Of a DNA stretch of 64,000 bases, positions 56,397 to 64,000 are shown in pieces. This stretch comes from Actinomycetes bacterium. Its GTDB lineage: Bacteria > Actinomycetota > Acidimicrobiia > Acidimicrobiales > RAAP-2. A model generated the notes under the pieces. The model was given only the letters and a program-made list of their open reading frames with translations, searched no databases and was not told where the DNA came from. Numbering within the stretch: the stretch's first letter is position 1; each line of letters opens with the position of its first letter. The stretch spans positions 26,343-90,342 of the forward strand of contig JAKAUQ010000012.1 of NCBI GenBank assembly GCA_021827705.1, given 5' to 3'. Position numbers and translations under genes: made by a program.

Positions 56397-57029
56397 TCAG
56401 GCGCTGCCGGTGGGGTCCGGTGGGGCGTCGGGCAGCTGGCCGATCCCCGCGGCCAGCAGGACCGAGTTGGGGACCTTGAGGATGCCCTCGTCGGTGCGCA
56501 CCGTGATGTAGGTCAGCCCGGCCCCGATGACCGTGACGTCGAGCACCCCGAGCACGCCGGAGCGGATGCGGATCCGGTCCCCGACGACGAAGGGGCGAGC
56601 AAAGAGCAGCACCAGGGCGGCAAAGACGTTGGCCAGGCTCTGCTGGGCCGCGATGCCCACGATGATGCCGGTCACCCCGGCGCCGATCAGGAGGTGCTCG
56701 AAGGAGACGCCCAGCACGCCAAAGACGCCGATCAGCATCAGGACGATGCCGAAGCCGTTGATGACCAGGCGCACGGTCGCGGCCGCGCTCAAGGTGCCCC
56801 GCCGCACGACGTGCTGGGCCACCGCGCGCGACACGTGGCGCACGCTGGTGGCGCCGCTGATCACCAGCACGATCGCCATGGCCGCGATCAGCAGGAGAGT
56901 CGTTCCGTCGTGGTGCTGGTGGTCGAGGTGGCGCCCGAGCGCCAGGGCGGCGATGGCGACGGCCAGGGCGCCCAGGCCCAGCAGCCAGGCGCGCCGGATG
57001 CTCGGCGAGTCGGAAGTGCGCGTGGCCAT
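56397..57029 (-). CDS. Small-conductance mechanosensitive channel (MscS family)
   Basis: This 210-aa protein has three to four membrane helices, then the pore-lining helix and beta domain: GIIVGIAAQQSLANVFAALVLLFARPFVVGDRIRI, which is the MscS signature, and VPNSVLL. The C-terminal portal domain is truncated relative to E. coli MscS (286 aa). It opens under osmotic down-shock. ATG 57029 was chosen because TACGAT lies 6 nt upstream; an in-frame start further upstream lacks membrane-protein character. Confidence 0.9.
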   Translation of the reverse strand: MATRTSDSPSIRRAWLLGLGALAVAIAALALGRHLDHQHHDGTTLLLIAAMAIVLVISGATSVRHVSRAVAQHVVRRGTLSAAATVRLVINGFGIVLMLIGVFGVLGVSFEHLLIGAGVTGIIVGIAAQQSLANVFAALVLLFARPFVVGDRIRIRSGVLGVLDVTVIGAGLTYITVRTDEGILKVPNSVLLAAGIGQLPDAPPDPTGSA

Positions 57030-57035
57030 CCCTCC

Positions 57036-57041
57036 ATCGTA
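57036..57041 (-). promoter_or_regulatory. -10 box of the MscS gene (leaderless)
   Basis: TACGAT on the minus strand, 6 nt before the ATG at 57029. The intervening GGAGGG could alternatively be a close-spaced ribosome-binding site. Confidence 0.4.
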
Positions 57042-57063
57042 GGGAGATGGCCCGGCGGGCGCC

Positions 57064-57849
57064 CTACTGCGCGGTCCAGCCCCCATCGATGGAGACCGAC
57101 GCACCCGTCACCGTGCGCGCGGCGTCCGAGCACAGGTAGAGGGCCAGCGCGCCGATGGCCTCCGGCGTGGTGAACGACAGCATGGGCTGCTTCTCGGACA
57201 GCAGGAGCGTGGACTCGGTGGCGACGTCGGTGCCCGCGGCGGCGGCCCGGTCGGCGAGCTGGCGCTCGACCAGCGGGGTGAGGACCCAGCCCGGGCAGAT
57301 GGCGTTCACGGTGATGCCGTCGTTGGCCGTCTCCAGGGCGGCCACCTTGGTCGCGCCCACGACGCCGTGCTTGGCCGCCACGTAGGCGACCTTCTGGGCG
57401 CTGGCGACCAGGCCGTGGGCCGAGGCGATGTTGATGATGCGGCCGTAGCCGCGCTGGCGCATGCCGGGGATCGCGGCGCGCATCCCGTGGAACACGGCCG
57501 AGAGGTTGAGGGCGATGATCGCGTCCCAGCGCTCCGGGGGGAACTGGTCCAGGGGGGCGACGTGCTGGATGCCGGCGTTGTTGACCAGGATGTCGAGCGA
57601 GCCCGCTCGCTCCTGGGCGCGCGCCACCATCGCCGCGACGTCCTCGCCGCGCGACAGGTCGGCGCCGTCGTAGGCGGCGGGGACCCCGCTCGATGCGGAG
57701 ATCTCGGCGACCAGCGCGTCGATCTCGGCGGGGTCGCCGAAGCCGTTCAGGGTCACGCGGGCACCCTCGGCGGCCAGGGCGCGCGCGACGCCCAGCCCGA
57801 TGCCGCTGGTGGATCCGGTGACCAGTGCGGTGCGTCCGTGCAGGCTCAT
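57064..57849 (-). CDS. bdhA: 3-hydroxybutyrate dehydrogenase
   Basis: This 261-aa SDR has TGSTSGIGLG (about 11-20), NNAGIQHVAP, a catalytic Ser in NIASAHG and YVAAKHG (Tyr/Lys). The late segment LLLSEKQPMLSFTTPE and the C-terminus SIDGGWTAQ are diagnostic of D-3-hydroxybutyrate dehydrogenases. It oxidises 3-hydroxybutyrate to acetoacetate with NAD. Its ATG overlaps the livM stop (ATGA), so it is the last gene of the transporter operon, pointing to uptake of its substrate. Confidence 0.93.
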   Translation of the reverse strand: MSLHGRTALVTGSTSGIGLGVARALAAEGARVTLNGFGDPAEIDALVAEISASSGVPAAYDGADLSRGEDVAAMVARAQERAGSLDILVNNAGIQHVAPLDQFPPERWDAIIALNLSAVFHGMRAAIPGMRQRGYGRIINIASAHGLVASAQKVAYVAAKHGVVGATKVAALETANDGITVNAICPGWVLTPLVERQLADRAAAAGTDVATESTLLLSEKQPMLSFTTPEAIGALALYLCSDAARTVTGASVSIDGGWTAQ

Positions 57850-58928
57850 GAGTCTCCTCTCGCAACGGGGGCGGCTGGCCGCCGCGACGTTCGTCGCGCG
57901 CGGGCCCGGGCCACCGCCCCGGCGAAGCCGCCCGGGACGAACAAGACGAAGAGCACGAAGAGGGCCCCGAGCAGGAACTGGGGCTGGGACAGCGGCACCC
58001 GCGCCACGGCGGGCAGCGAGGCGAAGCTCGGCTCGGCCGCCACCTTCAGCAGGAGCTGCTGGAGGTAGACGTAGACGAAGGCGCCCGCGACCGGGCCCCA
58101 GGCGCTGCCGGGACCCCCCAGGACCACCATGACCAGGATCGACAAGGTGAGAGTGGTCGAGGCGACGGCGCTCGGGACGGCGGTCCCGATCAGGAGGATG
58201 TAGACGACGCCGCCACCGGCGGCCACCAGCGAGGACAGGGTGAAGGCGACCAGCTTGAACCCGAAGGGGCGCAGGCCCAGGACCTCGACGCGCTGCTCGT
58301 TCTCGCGCACCGCGACCAGGACCCGTCCCGTAGCCGAGCTGAGGACGACGCGCACGACGACGCCGACCAGGACCAGGTAGACCAGGGCGAGCCAGTAGAG
58401 GCTGCGGGTGTTGGAGACGGCTCCCGACAGGAAGCCCGGCAGCCGGCTCGAGGCCAGGGCGAGCCCGGTGTCGCCGCCGGTCAGGTTGTGGGGGTTGTCC
58501 TCGACCAGGTAGTAGAAGGCCTGGGCGAAGGCCAGGGTGACCATGGCGAAGGCGATGCCGCCCACCCGCAGGGCGATCGCGCCGAGCACCAGGGACAGGA
58601 CCAGGACCACGACGAGCGTGGCGGCCAGGGCGGCCGCGAGCGACCAGCCCCAGTGCGTGAGCGCGATGTCGAAGACGTAGACGCCCGCGCCAAAGAACGT
58701 GACCGGGCCCAGGGACAGCAGACCGGTGTACCCGAACAGGACGTCGTAGCCGAGGGCCACGCCCCCGAAGATGAAGCACAGCGCCAGCACCTCGAGGGTT
58801 CCGGTCGCGTTCAGCACGTTGACGGTGCTGGGCAAGATCCACGGGATGTGCCAGCCGGCCAGGGGGACCAGGGCGAGCAGGGCCACGAGGGCGGCGCCGA
58901 GGGCCACGGACCAGCGCCGGGCGCTCAC
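57846..58928 (-). CDS. livM: Liv-type ABC importer permease (LivM)
   Basis: This 360-aa membrane protein has about nine helices and the LivM signature ALGYDVLFGYTGLLSLGPVTFFGAGVY and RENEQRVEVLGL. It pairs with LivH as the translocation pore of a branched-chain-amino-acid/HAAT family importer. Start GTG 58928 overlaps the livH stop (GTGA). Such transporters also carry amides, urea, aromatic acids and short organic acids, so the name does not fix the substrate. Confidence 0.93.
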   Translation of the reverse strand: MSARRWSVALGAALVALLALVPLAGWHIPWILPSTVNVLNATGTLEVLALCFIFGGVALGYDVLFGYTGLLSLGPVTFFGAGVYVFDIALTHWGWSLAAALAATLVVVLVLSLVLGAIALRVGGIAFAMVTLAFAQAFYYLVEDNPHNLTGGDTGLALASSRLPGFLSGAVSNTRSLYWLALVYLVLVGVVVRVVLSSATGRVLVAVRENEQRVEVLGLRPFGFKLVAFTLSSLVAAGGGVVYILLIGTAVPSAVASTTLTLSILVMVVLGGPGSAWGPVAGAFVYVYLQQLLLKVAAEPSFASLPAVARVPLSQPQFLLGALFVLFVLFVPGGFAGAVARARARRTSRRPAAPVARGDS

Positions 58929-59830
58929 AGCGTGCCTCCGAAGAGCCCGCGGGGGCGCCACTCGAGCACCACGGCGAGCAGGAGCACCACCGAGAGGTTG
59001 CCGATCTCGGCCATGCCGGGGTGCGTGCCCAGGTAGTAGTTCGAGAAGTCCTGGACGACCCCGACGAGCAGCGCGGCCACGGCCGAGCCGCGGATCGAGC
59101 CCAGGCCGCCGATGACGACGACGATGAAGGCGAAGATGAGCAGGCCGTCGCCCTGCAGGGGGCTGACGAGGTCCCCGCTGAAGACGACGCTGTTGAGCAG
59201 GCCGGCCAGCCCCGCCATCGCCCCGCCCAGGACGAACACCAGCGTGAAGGCGCGCCCCACGTCGATCCCGAGGGCGCGGACCATGTCACGGTTCTCGACG
59301 CCGGCGCGGATGATGATGCCGTAGCGGGTGCGTCGCAGGAACCACTCCAGCCCCACCAGGACGACGACGCCGGCGATCAGGGCCACGAAGTCGGCGTTGG
59401 GCAGGTTGAGGGATCCCCAGTGGGTGGCCTCGAAGAGCCACAGGGGGACGGGCATCGACAGCGAGTTGCTGCCGAAGCCTCCGAGCAGCAGGCCCACCGC
59501 GGCCAGGTCGAGGCCGATGGTGATCAGGATCTGGCTGATGGGCCGACCGTAGAGGGGGCGGATCAGCCAGAGCTCGGTGAGCCCGGCCACGAGCCCGCCC
59601 GCCAGAATCGCGGCCACCACCCCGACGGCGAAGTTCAGCGGTGCGCTCAGCTGGGTGGTCAGGTGGGTGGTCAGGTCCCAGGCGGCGTAGGCGCCCAGGG
59701 TCATGAAGAGCCCGTGGGCGAAGTTGAGCACGTCCATGAGCCCGTAGATGAGCGAGAGGCCCGAGGCGGCCAGGAAGTACACCGCGCTCAGCGCCACGGC
59801 GCTGAAGGTCAGGTCGGCGAGCACCGTCAC
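58925..59830 (-). CDS. livH: Liv-type ABC importer permease (LivH)
   Basis: This 301-aa permease has about eight helices and the LivH signature GLSLIYGLMDVLNFAHGLFMTLGAYAAW and RAGVENRDMVRALGIDV (the EAA-like loop). Start GTG overlaps the livF stop. It is the partner of LivM in one pore. No anomalies. Confidence 0.94.
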   Translation of the reverse strand: MTVLADLTFSAVALSAVYFLAASGLSLIYGLMDVLNFAHGLFMTLGAYAAWDLTTHLTTQLSAPLNFAVGVVAAILAGGLVAGLTELWLIRPLYGRPISQILITIGLDLAAVGLLLGGFGSNSLSMPVPLWLFEATHWGSLNLPNADFVALIAGVVVLVGLEWFLRRTRYGIIIRAGVENRDMVRALGIDVGRAFTLVFVLGGAMAGLAGLLNSVVFSGDLVSPLQGDGLLIFAFIVVVIGGLGSIRGSAVAALLVGVVQDFSNYYLGTHPGMAEIGNLSVVLLLAVVLEWRPRGLFGGTL

Positions 59831-60519
59831 GCGCTCACCCCCAGGAGCTGGCGCATCAGGCGGGCGTCCTCCAGGTCGGCGACCGGTCCTTGGTGGACGA
59901 CCGCGCCGTGGTCCAGCACGACGACGCGCTGGGCGAGCCGGCGCACGACGGCCAGGTTCTGCTCGACGACCAGCATCGTGGTGGTCGCGCTGACGCGGGC
60001 CAGGACGTCGGTCAGCTCGCTGACCAGACGGGGAGCCAGGCCCTTGGAGGGCTCGTCGACGACCAGCACGGGCCACTCGTTGAGCAGGGCGCGCGCCACC
60101 GCCACCATCTGCTGCTGGCCCCCCGAGAGGGTGCCGGCCCGTTGGCGGGTCCGCTGGCGCAGCTCGGGGAACAGCTCGTAGACCCCGTCGTAGTTGGGTG
60201 CGGCGACCTGCTCGGCCAGGCGCAGGTTCTCGCCCACCGTCAGGGCGCTGAACACGTCGCGGTCCTCGGGGACGTAGGCCACGCCGAGCCGGGCGATGCG
60301 GTGCGGCGGCCAGCGGGTGACGTCCTGGTCGCGCACGCGGACCGCGCCGGTGCGCGGGACCAGGCCCATGAGGGCGCGCAGGGTGGTGGTCTTGCCCACG
60401 CCATTTCGACCCAGGAGCGCCACGACCTCGCCCGAGGCCACCTGGAGCGAGACGCCCTGGAGGATGTGCGAGCCGCCGATGGTCACGTGGAGATCGGAGA
60501 TGTCGATGGCCGTGCTCAC
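59827..60519 (-). CDS. livF: Liv-type ABC importer ATPase (LivF)
   Basis: This 230-aa ATPase has Walker A GRNGVGKTT, signature LSGGQQQMVAVARAL, Walker B VLVVDEPSKGLAP and switch VVEQN. The SKGLAP form is typical of LivF. It drives the importer with LivG. GTG start overlaps the livG stop (GTGA). Confidence 0.95.
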   Translation of the reverse strand: MSTAIDISDLHVTIGGSHILQGVSLQVASGEVVALLGRNGVGKTTTLRALMGLVPRTGAVRVRDQDVTRWPPHRIARLGVAYVPEDRDVFSALTVGENLRLAEQVAAPNYDGVYELFPELRQRTRQRAGTLSGGQQQMVAVARALLNEWPVLVVDEPSKGLAPRLVSELTDVLARVSATTTMLVVEQNLAVVRRLAQRVVVLDHGAVVHQGPVADLEDARLMRQLLGVSA

Positions 60520-61286
60520 AGCGGCTGTCCCAGATAGGCCTGCTGGACGGTCTCGTTGGCGACGACCTCGTCGGGCGTGCCCAGGGCCAGCAGCTGGCCC
60601 GCGTCGAGGACGGCGATGGTCTGGGCGAGCCCGACGATGACGGACATGTGGTGCTCGACCATGAGCACGGTGTGGCCGTCACGGTGCAGCCCGCCGATGA
60701 GGGCGCTCAGCTGGTCGACGTCGTCGGCGGTCACGCCGGCCATCGGCTCGTCGAGCAGCAGCACGTCGGCCCGGCTGGCCAGCAGGACGGCCAGCTCGAC
60801 CTTGCGCTTGTCGCCGTGGGAGAGCAGTCCCGTGAGGCGCGGGGCTTGGTCAGCGAGGCCGACCTGCTCGAGCGCGCGAAGCGCCGAGATGCTGGCCGCG
60901 TCGCGAGCGCGCGGCGGGCGGTAGAAGCGCGCGGAGCCCCCCAGGTGGGCCTGGGCGGCCAGCCGCACGTTCTCGTACGCGCTCAGCCCGTTGAAGAGGC
61001 TGGAGGTCTGGAACGTTCGACCCAGCCCCCGTCGCGCGCGGGCGGCGGGCCGCGTGTGGGTCACGACGCGGCCGGCCAGCTCGATGGTGCCGGCGCTCGG
61101 CCGCAGCACGCCACTGAGCAGGTTGAGCAGGGTGGACTTGCCGGCGCCGTTGGGGCCGATGATGCCCAAGAAGTGGCCCGAGGGGACCGACAGGGAGATC
61201 CCCTTGATGATGTCGAGGCCCCCGACGCGGAAGCCCAGGTCCCGGGCACGCAGCGCGGGGACCTGGGCTTCCGGCGTCACGGACAC
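60516..61286 (-). CDS. livG: Liv-type ABC importer ATPase (LivG)
   Basis: This 256-aa ATPase has Walker A GPNGAGKST, the LivG insertion (GRTFQTSSLFNGLSAYENV, then a 40-residue variable segment), signature LLSHGDKRKVELAVLLA, Walker B VLLLDEPMAGV and VEHHMSV. The signature LSHGD replaces LSGGQ, which is common in LivG. GTG start, 7 nt after the binding-protein gene. Confidence 0.95.
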   Translation of the reverse strand: MSVTPEAQVPALRARDLGFRVGGLDIIKGISLSVPSGHFLGIIGPNGAGKSTLLNLLSGVLRPSAGTIELAGRVVTHTRPAARARRGLGRTFQTSSLFNGLSAYENVRLAAQAHLGGSARFYRPPRARDAASISALRALEQVGLADQAPRLTGLLSHGDKRKVELAVLLASRADVLLLDEPMAGVTADDVDQLSALIGGLHRDGHTVLMVEHHMSVIVGLAQTIAVLDAGQLLALGTPDEVVANETVQQAYLGQPL

Positions 61287-61293
61287 AGATCGA

Positions 61294-62493
61294 TCAGCTG
61301 CCGAAGTGTGCGCTGACCGGGGGAGCCGTCTGGGCCGAGCTCAGGGTGTTCAACAGCACCGGTCGGTAGACCCCGGTCACCGTGGAGACCAGTTGGACCT
61401 GGAACATCGGCTGGAGCATGGCGTGGTCGGCGGCTCGAATCTGCTGGAGACCCTTGGGAGCCTGGAACTTCCAGCCCTCGAGCCCCTTGATCATCTTGGA
61501 GACGTTGGTGCCCTGCCCGGTCTGGATCGCACGCACCACCATCTGGGCCCACACGAAGCCATCAGCGGTGAACAGGTCGGGGTACTGGTGGTAGTCGGCC
61601 CGCATCCCCTTGATGAGGTAGGCGTCGACCTTGGTGTGGGCGGACTGCCAGTTGTACAGGGACAGGTAGTAGAACTTCAGGCCCGCCGTGCCGTAGAACT
61701 GGTAGGTCGCGATGTTGGCCAGACCCGTGATGACCTTGGCGCTGGCGAAGATCCCCTGCTGGTCGAGAGCCTGGGCCAGGGGCGCGCCCGTCGTGCCGGC
61801 CCACGCCAGGAAGACGATGTCCGGGTGCAAGGCGGCCACCTGCAGGGCGACCGGCGTGAAGTCCGTCGTCGTCAGCGGGACGAGCATCGTCTTGACCGTG
61901 TCGCCGAGCGAGCCGAAGGCGCTCGTGGTGTCGGCGACGTAGGACTGGCCGAAGGCGAAGTCCTGGGCCAAGACGAGCACCGTCTTGCCCGGGCCCAGCT
62001 GCTTGATGTACGACTTGGCGGCCTGGACGTCCTGGTAGGTCTGGCGACCCGAGCGGAAGGTGTAGCGGTTGAGCCCGGTCACCTGGTCGGCCGCGGCGGG
62101 ACCCGAGATGTACAGCACCTTGTTCTGCTGGGCGAGCGGCCCGAGCTCCATTGCGATGGAGGAGTCGACGGTCCCGCCGATGATCTTGTCGCCCGCGCCC
62201 ACGAAGCTCTTGAAGTCGGTGGCCGCGGTGGTCGGGTTGTCGGCGTCATCGACGACCGACAGGGCGATGCGGTGACCGTTCACTTGGCCCGTGCCGTGGG
62301 TCGCGTAGGCGAGCCCCACGTGGACGCCCTGCAGCCACTCCTCGGCGTAGGCCGAGAAGATGCCCGTCTTCTCGGTGACGATGCCCACCTTCACCGGCGC
62401 GTTCTTCGCCGCCCCCGAGGTCACCCCCAGAGTCAGTGAGAACGCGGCGGTGGCCAGGGCCACCGGCACCACGCCCCATCGAACGTTCCTCAT
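61294..62493 (-). CDS. Liv-type ABC importer substrate-binding protein
   Basis: This 399-aa protein has a signal peptide (VVPVALATAAFSLTLGVTSGA), no lipobox Cys, and the type I periplasmic-binding fold: VKVGIVTEKTGIFSAYAEEWLQGVHVGLAYA, VVDDADNPTTAATDFK and GGTVDSSIAMELGPLAQ. The absence of a lipid anchor is unusual for an actinobacterial binding protein. It delivers the ligand to LivHM. First gene of the operon, with a strong promoter and GGGGAGG site. The ligand is inferred to relate to 3-hydroxybutyrate because of the coupled bdhA. Confidence 0.92.
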   Translation of the reverse strand: MRNVRWGVVPVALATAAFSLTLGVTSGAAKNAPVKVGIVTEKTGIFSAYAEEWLQGVHVGLAYATHGTGQVNGHRIALSVVDDADNPTTAATDFKSFVGAGDKIIGGTVDSSIAMELGPLAQQNKVLYISGPAAADQVTGLNRYTFRSGRQTYQDVQAAKSYIKQLGPGKTVLVLAQDFAFGQSYVADTTSAFGSLGDTVKTMLVPLTTTDFTPVALQVAALHPDIVFLAWAGTTGAPLAQALDQQGIFASAKVITGLANIATYQFYGTAGLKFYYLSLYNWQSAHTKVDAYLIKGMRADYHQYPDLFTADGFVWAQMVVRAIQTGQGTNVSKMIKGLEGWKFQAPKGLQQIRAADHAMLQPMFQVQLVSTVTGVYRPVLLNTLSSAQTAPPVSAHFGS

Positions 62494-62542
62494 AGATCCT
62501 CCCCAACGACACGCGGTCGCCCGCCGACCGACGCTCGAGTGC

Positions 62543-62571
62543 AGTTAACCAGCCGCGACTAAAAATGTCAA
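62543..62571 (-). promoter_or_regulatory. Promoter of the liv-bdhA operon
   Basis: TTGACA (62571-62566), a 17-nt spacer and TTAACT (62548-62543) on the minus strand: the best sigma-70-type promoter in the window, about 50 bp before the binding-protein ATG. Confidence 0.65.
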
Positions 62572-62583
62572 GTGAATCACCTG
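62569..62583. promoter_or_regulatory. Candidate operator over the liv promoter -35
   Basis: CA-a-GTGA-a-TCAC-c-TG, a 15-bp imperfect palindrome with one mismatched pair, overlapping the -35 end of the liv promoter and lying in the divergent spacer to the esterase gene. It could bind a TetR, GntR or MarR-type repressor; none is adjacent. Confidence 0.4.
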
Positions 62584-62630
62584 TCAGAGTTTGCTACGGT
62601 GGGGGCAGGTGAGGGTGCGGGAGGTGTGCT

Positions 62631-63857
62631 GTGACCCTGAAGGTGGTACGAGATCCCCAGGAGGCCGGATTCCGCGGCGAGGCCCTGGAGCGCGTGCGCG
62701 CGCACCTGGACGGCTACGTGACCGCGCGCAAGTTCCCGGGATGGCTGGTCACGGTCGCTCGTGACGGCGACCTCGTGTGGGTCGGACGCGGTGGCTACCG
62801 CGACCGGGAGCAGTCCCTCGAGGTGACCGACGACACCATCTGGCGGCTCTACTCGATGACCAAGCCAATCACGGCGGTCGTGGCCCTCCAGCTCTACGAG
62901 GAGGGTCGCTACGACCTCAACGACCCGGTGGGCGAGTGGATCGAGGAGTTCCGCGACGCGCGGGTCTACGTGTCGGGCAGCGATACCGCCCCCGTCACCG
63001 AGCCCGCCACCGAGCCGGTGCGGGTGCTCCACCTCTTCACGCACACCAGCGGCTTGACCTACGGCTTCCAGCGCCTGACCCCGGTGGACACCATGTACCG
63101 CGCCCGCGGCTACGACATGACCAACCCGGCCGACGTCGACCTGGAGCATGCGGTCCGCGACTGGTCCGGGATGCCCCTCCTGTTCCAGCCCGGAGAGGCG
63201 TGGAACTACTCGGTGGCCATCGACGTGCTCGGGCGCCTGATCGAGCGCTGGACGGGACAGACCCTCGACGTCGCGGTGCGCCAGCGGGTGCTCGAGCCCC
63301 TCGGCATGGTCGACACCGATTGGTACTGCCCGCCCGAGAAGCTCGACCGCCTGGCGATGCTGTACGCGGCGCGCCACGGCGACTCGGTCCGCCTCGACGA
63401 GCTGGCCGGTGAGGCCACGCGATGGCCCCTGCTGCTGGCCGGCGGGGGTGGGCTGGTCTCGACGGCCGCGGACTATCAGCGCTTCATGTCGATGCTGCTG
63501 GCCGGGGGGGAGCTCGACGGCGTCCGCATCCTGTCGCCGCGCACCGTCGCGCTGATGGCCCGCAATCACCTGCCGGGCAACCAGGACCTGCGCGAATTCG
63601 CGCGCGACTCCTTCAGCGAGGTGGGTCAGGCCGGGGTCGGCTTCGGGCTGGGCGTCTCGGTGGTGATCGACCAGGTGCGCAACCGCAGCTACGTGCCCGC
63701 GGGCACGTTTGCGTGGGGCGGTGCCGCGTCGACCTATTTTTGGGTAGACCCCAGCGAGGGTCTGACGGTCGGGCTGTACACCCAGCTGCTGCCCAGCTGG
63801 ACGTACCCGGTGCGCCGTCAGGTCCAGCAGCTGGTGTACGCAGCGCTCGAGCGCTGA
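62631..63857 (+). CDS. Serine hydrolase of the beta-lactamase (EstB-like) fold
   Basis: This 408-aa protein has the class C beta-lactamase/DD-peptidase fold: nucleophile SMTK (about 80-83, in LYSMTKPITAVVAL), the Tyr of WNYSVAIDVLGRLIE and a late WGGAAST strand in place of KTG. These esterase-type members (EstB, lactone or oligomer hydrolases) act on esters rather than beta-lactams. No signal peptide, so it is cytoplasmic. It lies divergent to the liv-bdhA operon and 15 nt upstream of a CoA-transferase gene, suggesting cleavage of an ester such as a 3-hydroxybutyrate oligomer (inference). Confidence 0.88.
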   Translation: MTLKVVRDPQEAGFRGEALERVRAHLDGYVTARKFPGWLVTVARDGDLVWVGRGGYRDREQSLEVTDDTIWRLYSMTKPITAVVALQLYEEGRYDLNDPVGEWIEEFRDARVYVSGSDTAPVTEPATEPVRVLHLFTHTSGLTYGFQRLTPVDTMYRARGYDMTNPADVDLEHAVRDWSGMPLLFQPGEAWNYSVAIDVLGRLIERWTGQTLDVAVRQRVLEPLGMVDTDWYCPPEKLDRLAMLYAARHGDSVRLDELAGEATRWPLLLAGGGGLVSTAADYQRFMSMLLAGGELDGVRILSPRTVALMARNHLPGNQDLREFARDSFSEVGQAGVGFGLGVSVVIDQVRNRSYVPAGTFAWGGAASTYFWVDPSEGLTVGLYTQLLPSWTYPVRRQVQQLVYAALER

Positions 63858-63872
63858 CGAGAGGAGAGTGAC

Positions 63873-64000
63873 GTGGACAAAGTGATCGCCACCGCCGCCG
63901 AGGCGGTGGCCGACATCCCCGACGGCGCGTCGATCGCCGTGGGCGGCTTCGGGCTGTGCGGGATCCCCTCGGTGCTGATCGAGGCGCTGTTCGCGCAGGG
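63873..64000 (+). CDS. scoA: 3-oxoacid CoA-transferase subunit A (truncated by window end)
   Basis: The visible 42 residues read [15 protein letters not shown] then [16 protein letters not shown]. The [10 protein letters not shown] segment is the glycine-rich start of SCOT-type CoA-transferase alpha subunits. The enzyme moves CoA from succinyl-CoA to acetoacetate. GAGGAGAG precedes the GTG start. The gene runs beyond the window; subunit B would be expected next. It completes a 3-hydroxybutyrate to acetoacetyl-CoA route with bdhA. Confidence 0.88.
   Translation, partial: MDKVIATAAEAVADIPDGASIAVGGFGLCGIPSVLIEALFAQ

Overview
The window is high-GC (roughly 70 %) chromosomal DNA around the replication origin of an actinobacterium. 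Conserved gene order, the inositol-phosphate synthase/PadR pair, the DUF5318 gene and the general protein character point to Actinomycetota. A deep, non-model lineage such as Acidimicrobiia is my best guess (inference, not tested). No tRNA or rRNA gene, CRISPR array, insertion sequence or prophage was seen.

Left part (1-14.9 kb), accessory: a cold-shock-domain protein; a heterodimeric ABC exporter; a P1B-type metal ATPase whose hemerythrin-like tail is split by a reading-frame break; an OsmC peroxidase; a surface-anchored SGNH hydrolase; an acetyltransferase; a secreted alpha/beta hydrolase; a methyltransferase; two unrecognised membrane-anchored proteins; and an ABC-F ATPase.

Origin core (14.9-30.2 kb): gyrA, gyrB, a DUF721 gene, recF, dnaN and dnaA run leftward. 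rpmH, rnpA, yidD, yidC, jag, rsmG, parA and parB run rightward. DnaA-box-like motifs lie in the dnaN-dnaA spacer and upstream of dnaA. A 1.5-kb non-coding stretch between rsmG and parA holds five parS sites embedded in direct repeats, plus a frameshifted duplicate of the rsmG 3' half.

Right of the origin (30.2-45.3 kb): a CwlM-like amidase pseudoenzyme, trxA, trxB, a small membrane protein, DegV, murJ and a large secreted DUF6049-like protein form a leftward gene train that serves cell-wall and redox functions. Then come a CCA/poly(A) nucleotidyltransferase, padR-ino1 (inositol phosphate synthesis), a DUF5318 protein, panB, and the rpsF-ssb-rpsR-rplI-dnaB block. As far as I recall, this order resembles the Streptomyces origin region.

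Distal part (45.3-64 kb): a short-chain dehydrogenase, rlmN, an MFS transporter, a three-gene 2-oxoacid dehydrogenase complex (E1alpha, E1beta, E2), a Bcp peroxiredoxin, an orphan OmpR-type regulator, a secreted beta-propeller-like repeat protein, an LCP cell-wall ligase and an MscS channel. The end holds a Liv-type ABC importer operon coupled to 3-hydroxybutyrate dehydrogenase, then a beta-lactamase-fold esterase followed by the start of a 3-oxoacid CoA-transferase. Together these look like a 3-hydroxybutyrate/ketone-body uptake and activation locus.

Two recurrent features stand out. Many genes have a TAnnnT -10 box only 6-7 nt before the start codon, which implies leaderless transcripts. 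Many operon junctions use 4-nt stop/start overlaps of the NTGA type.
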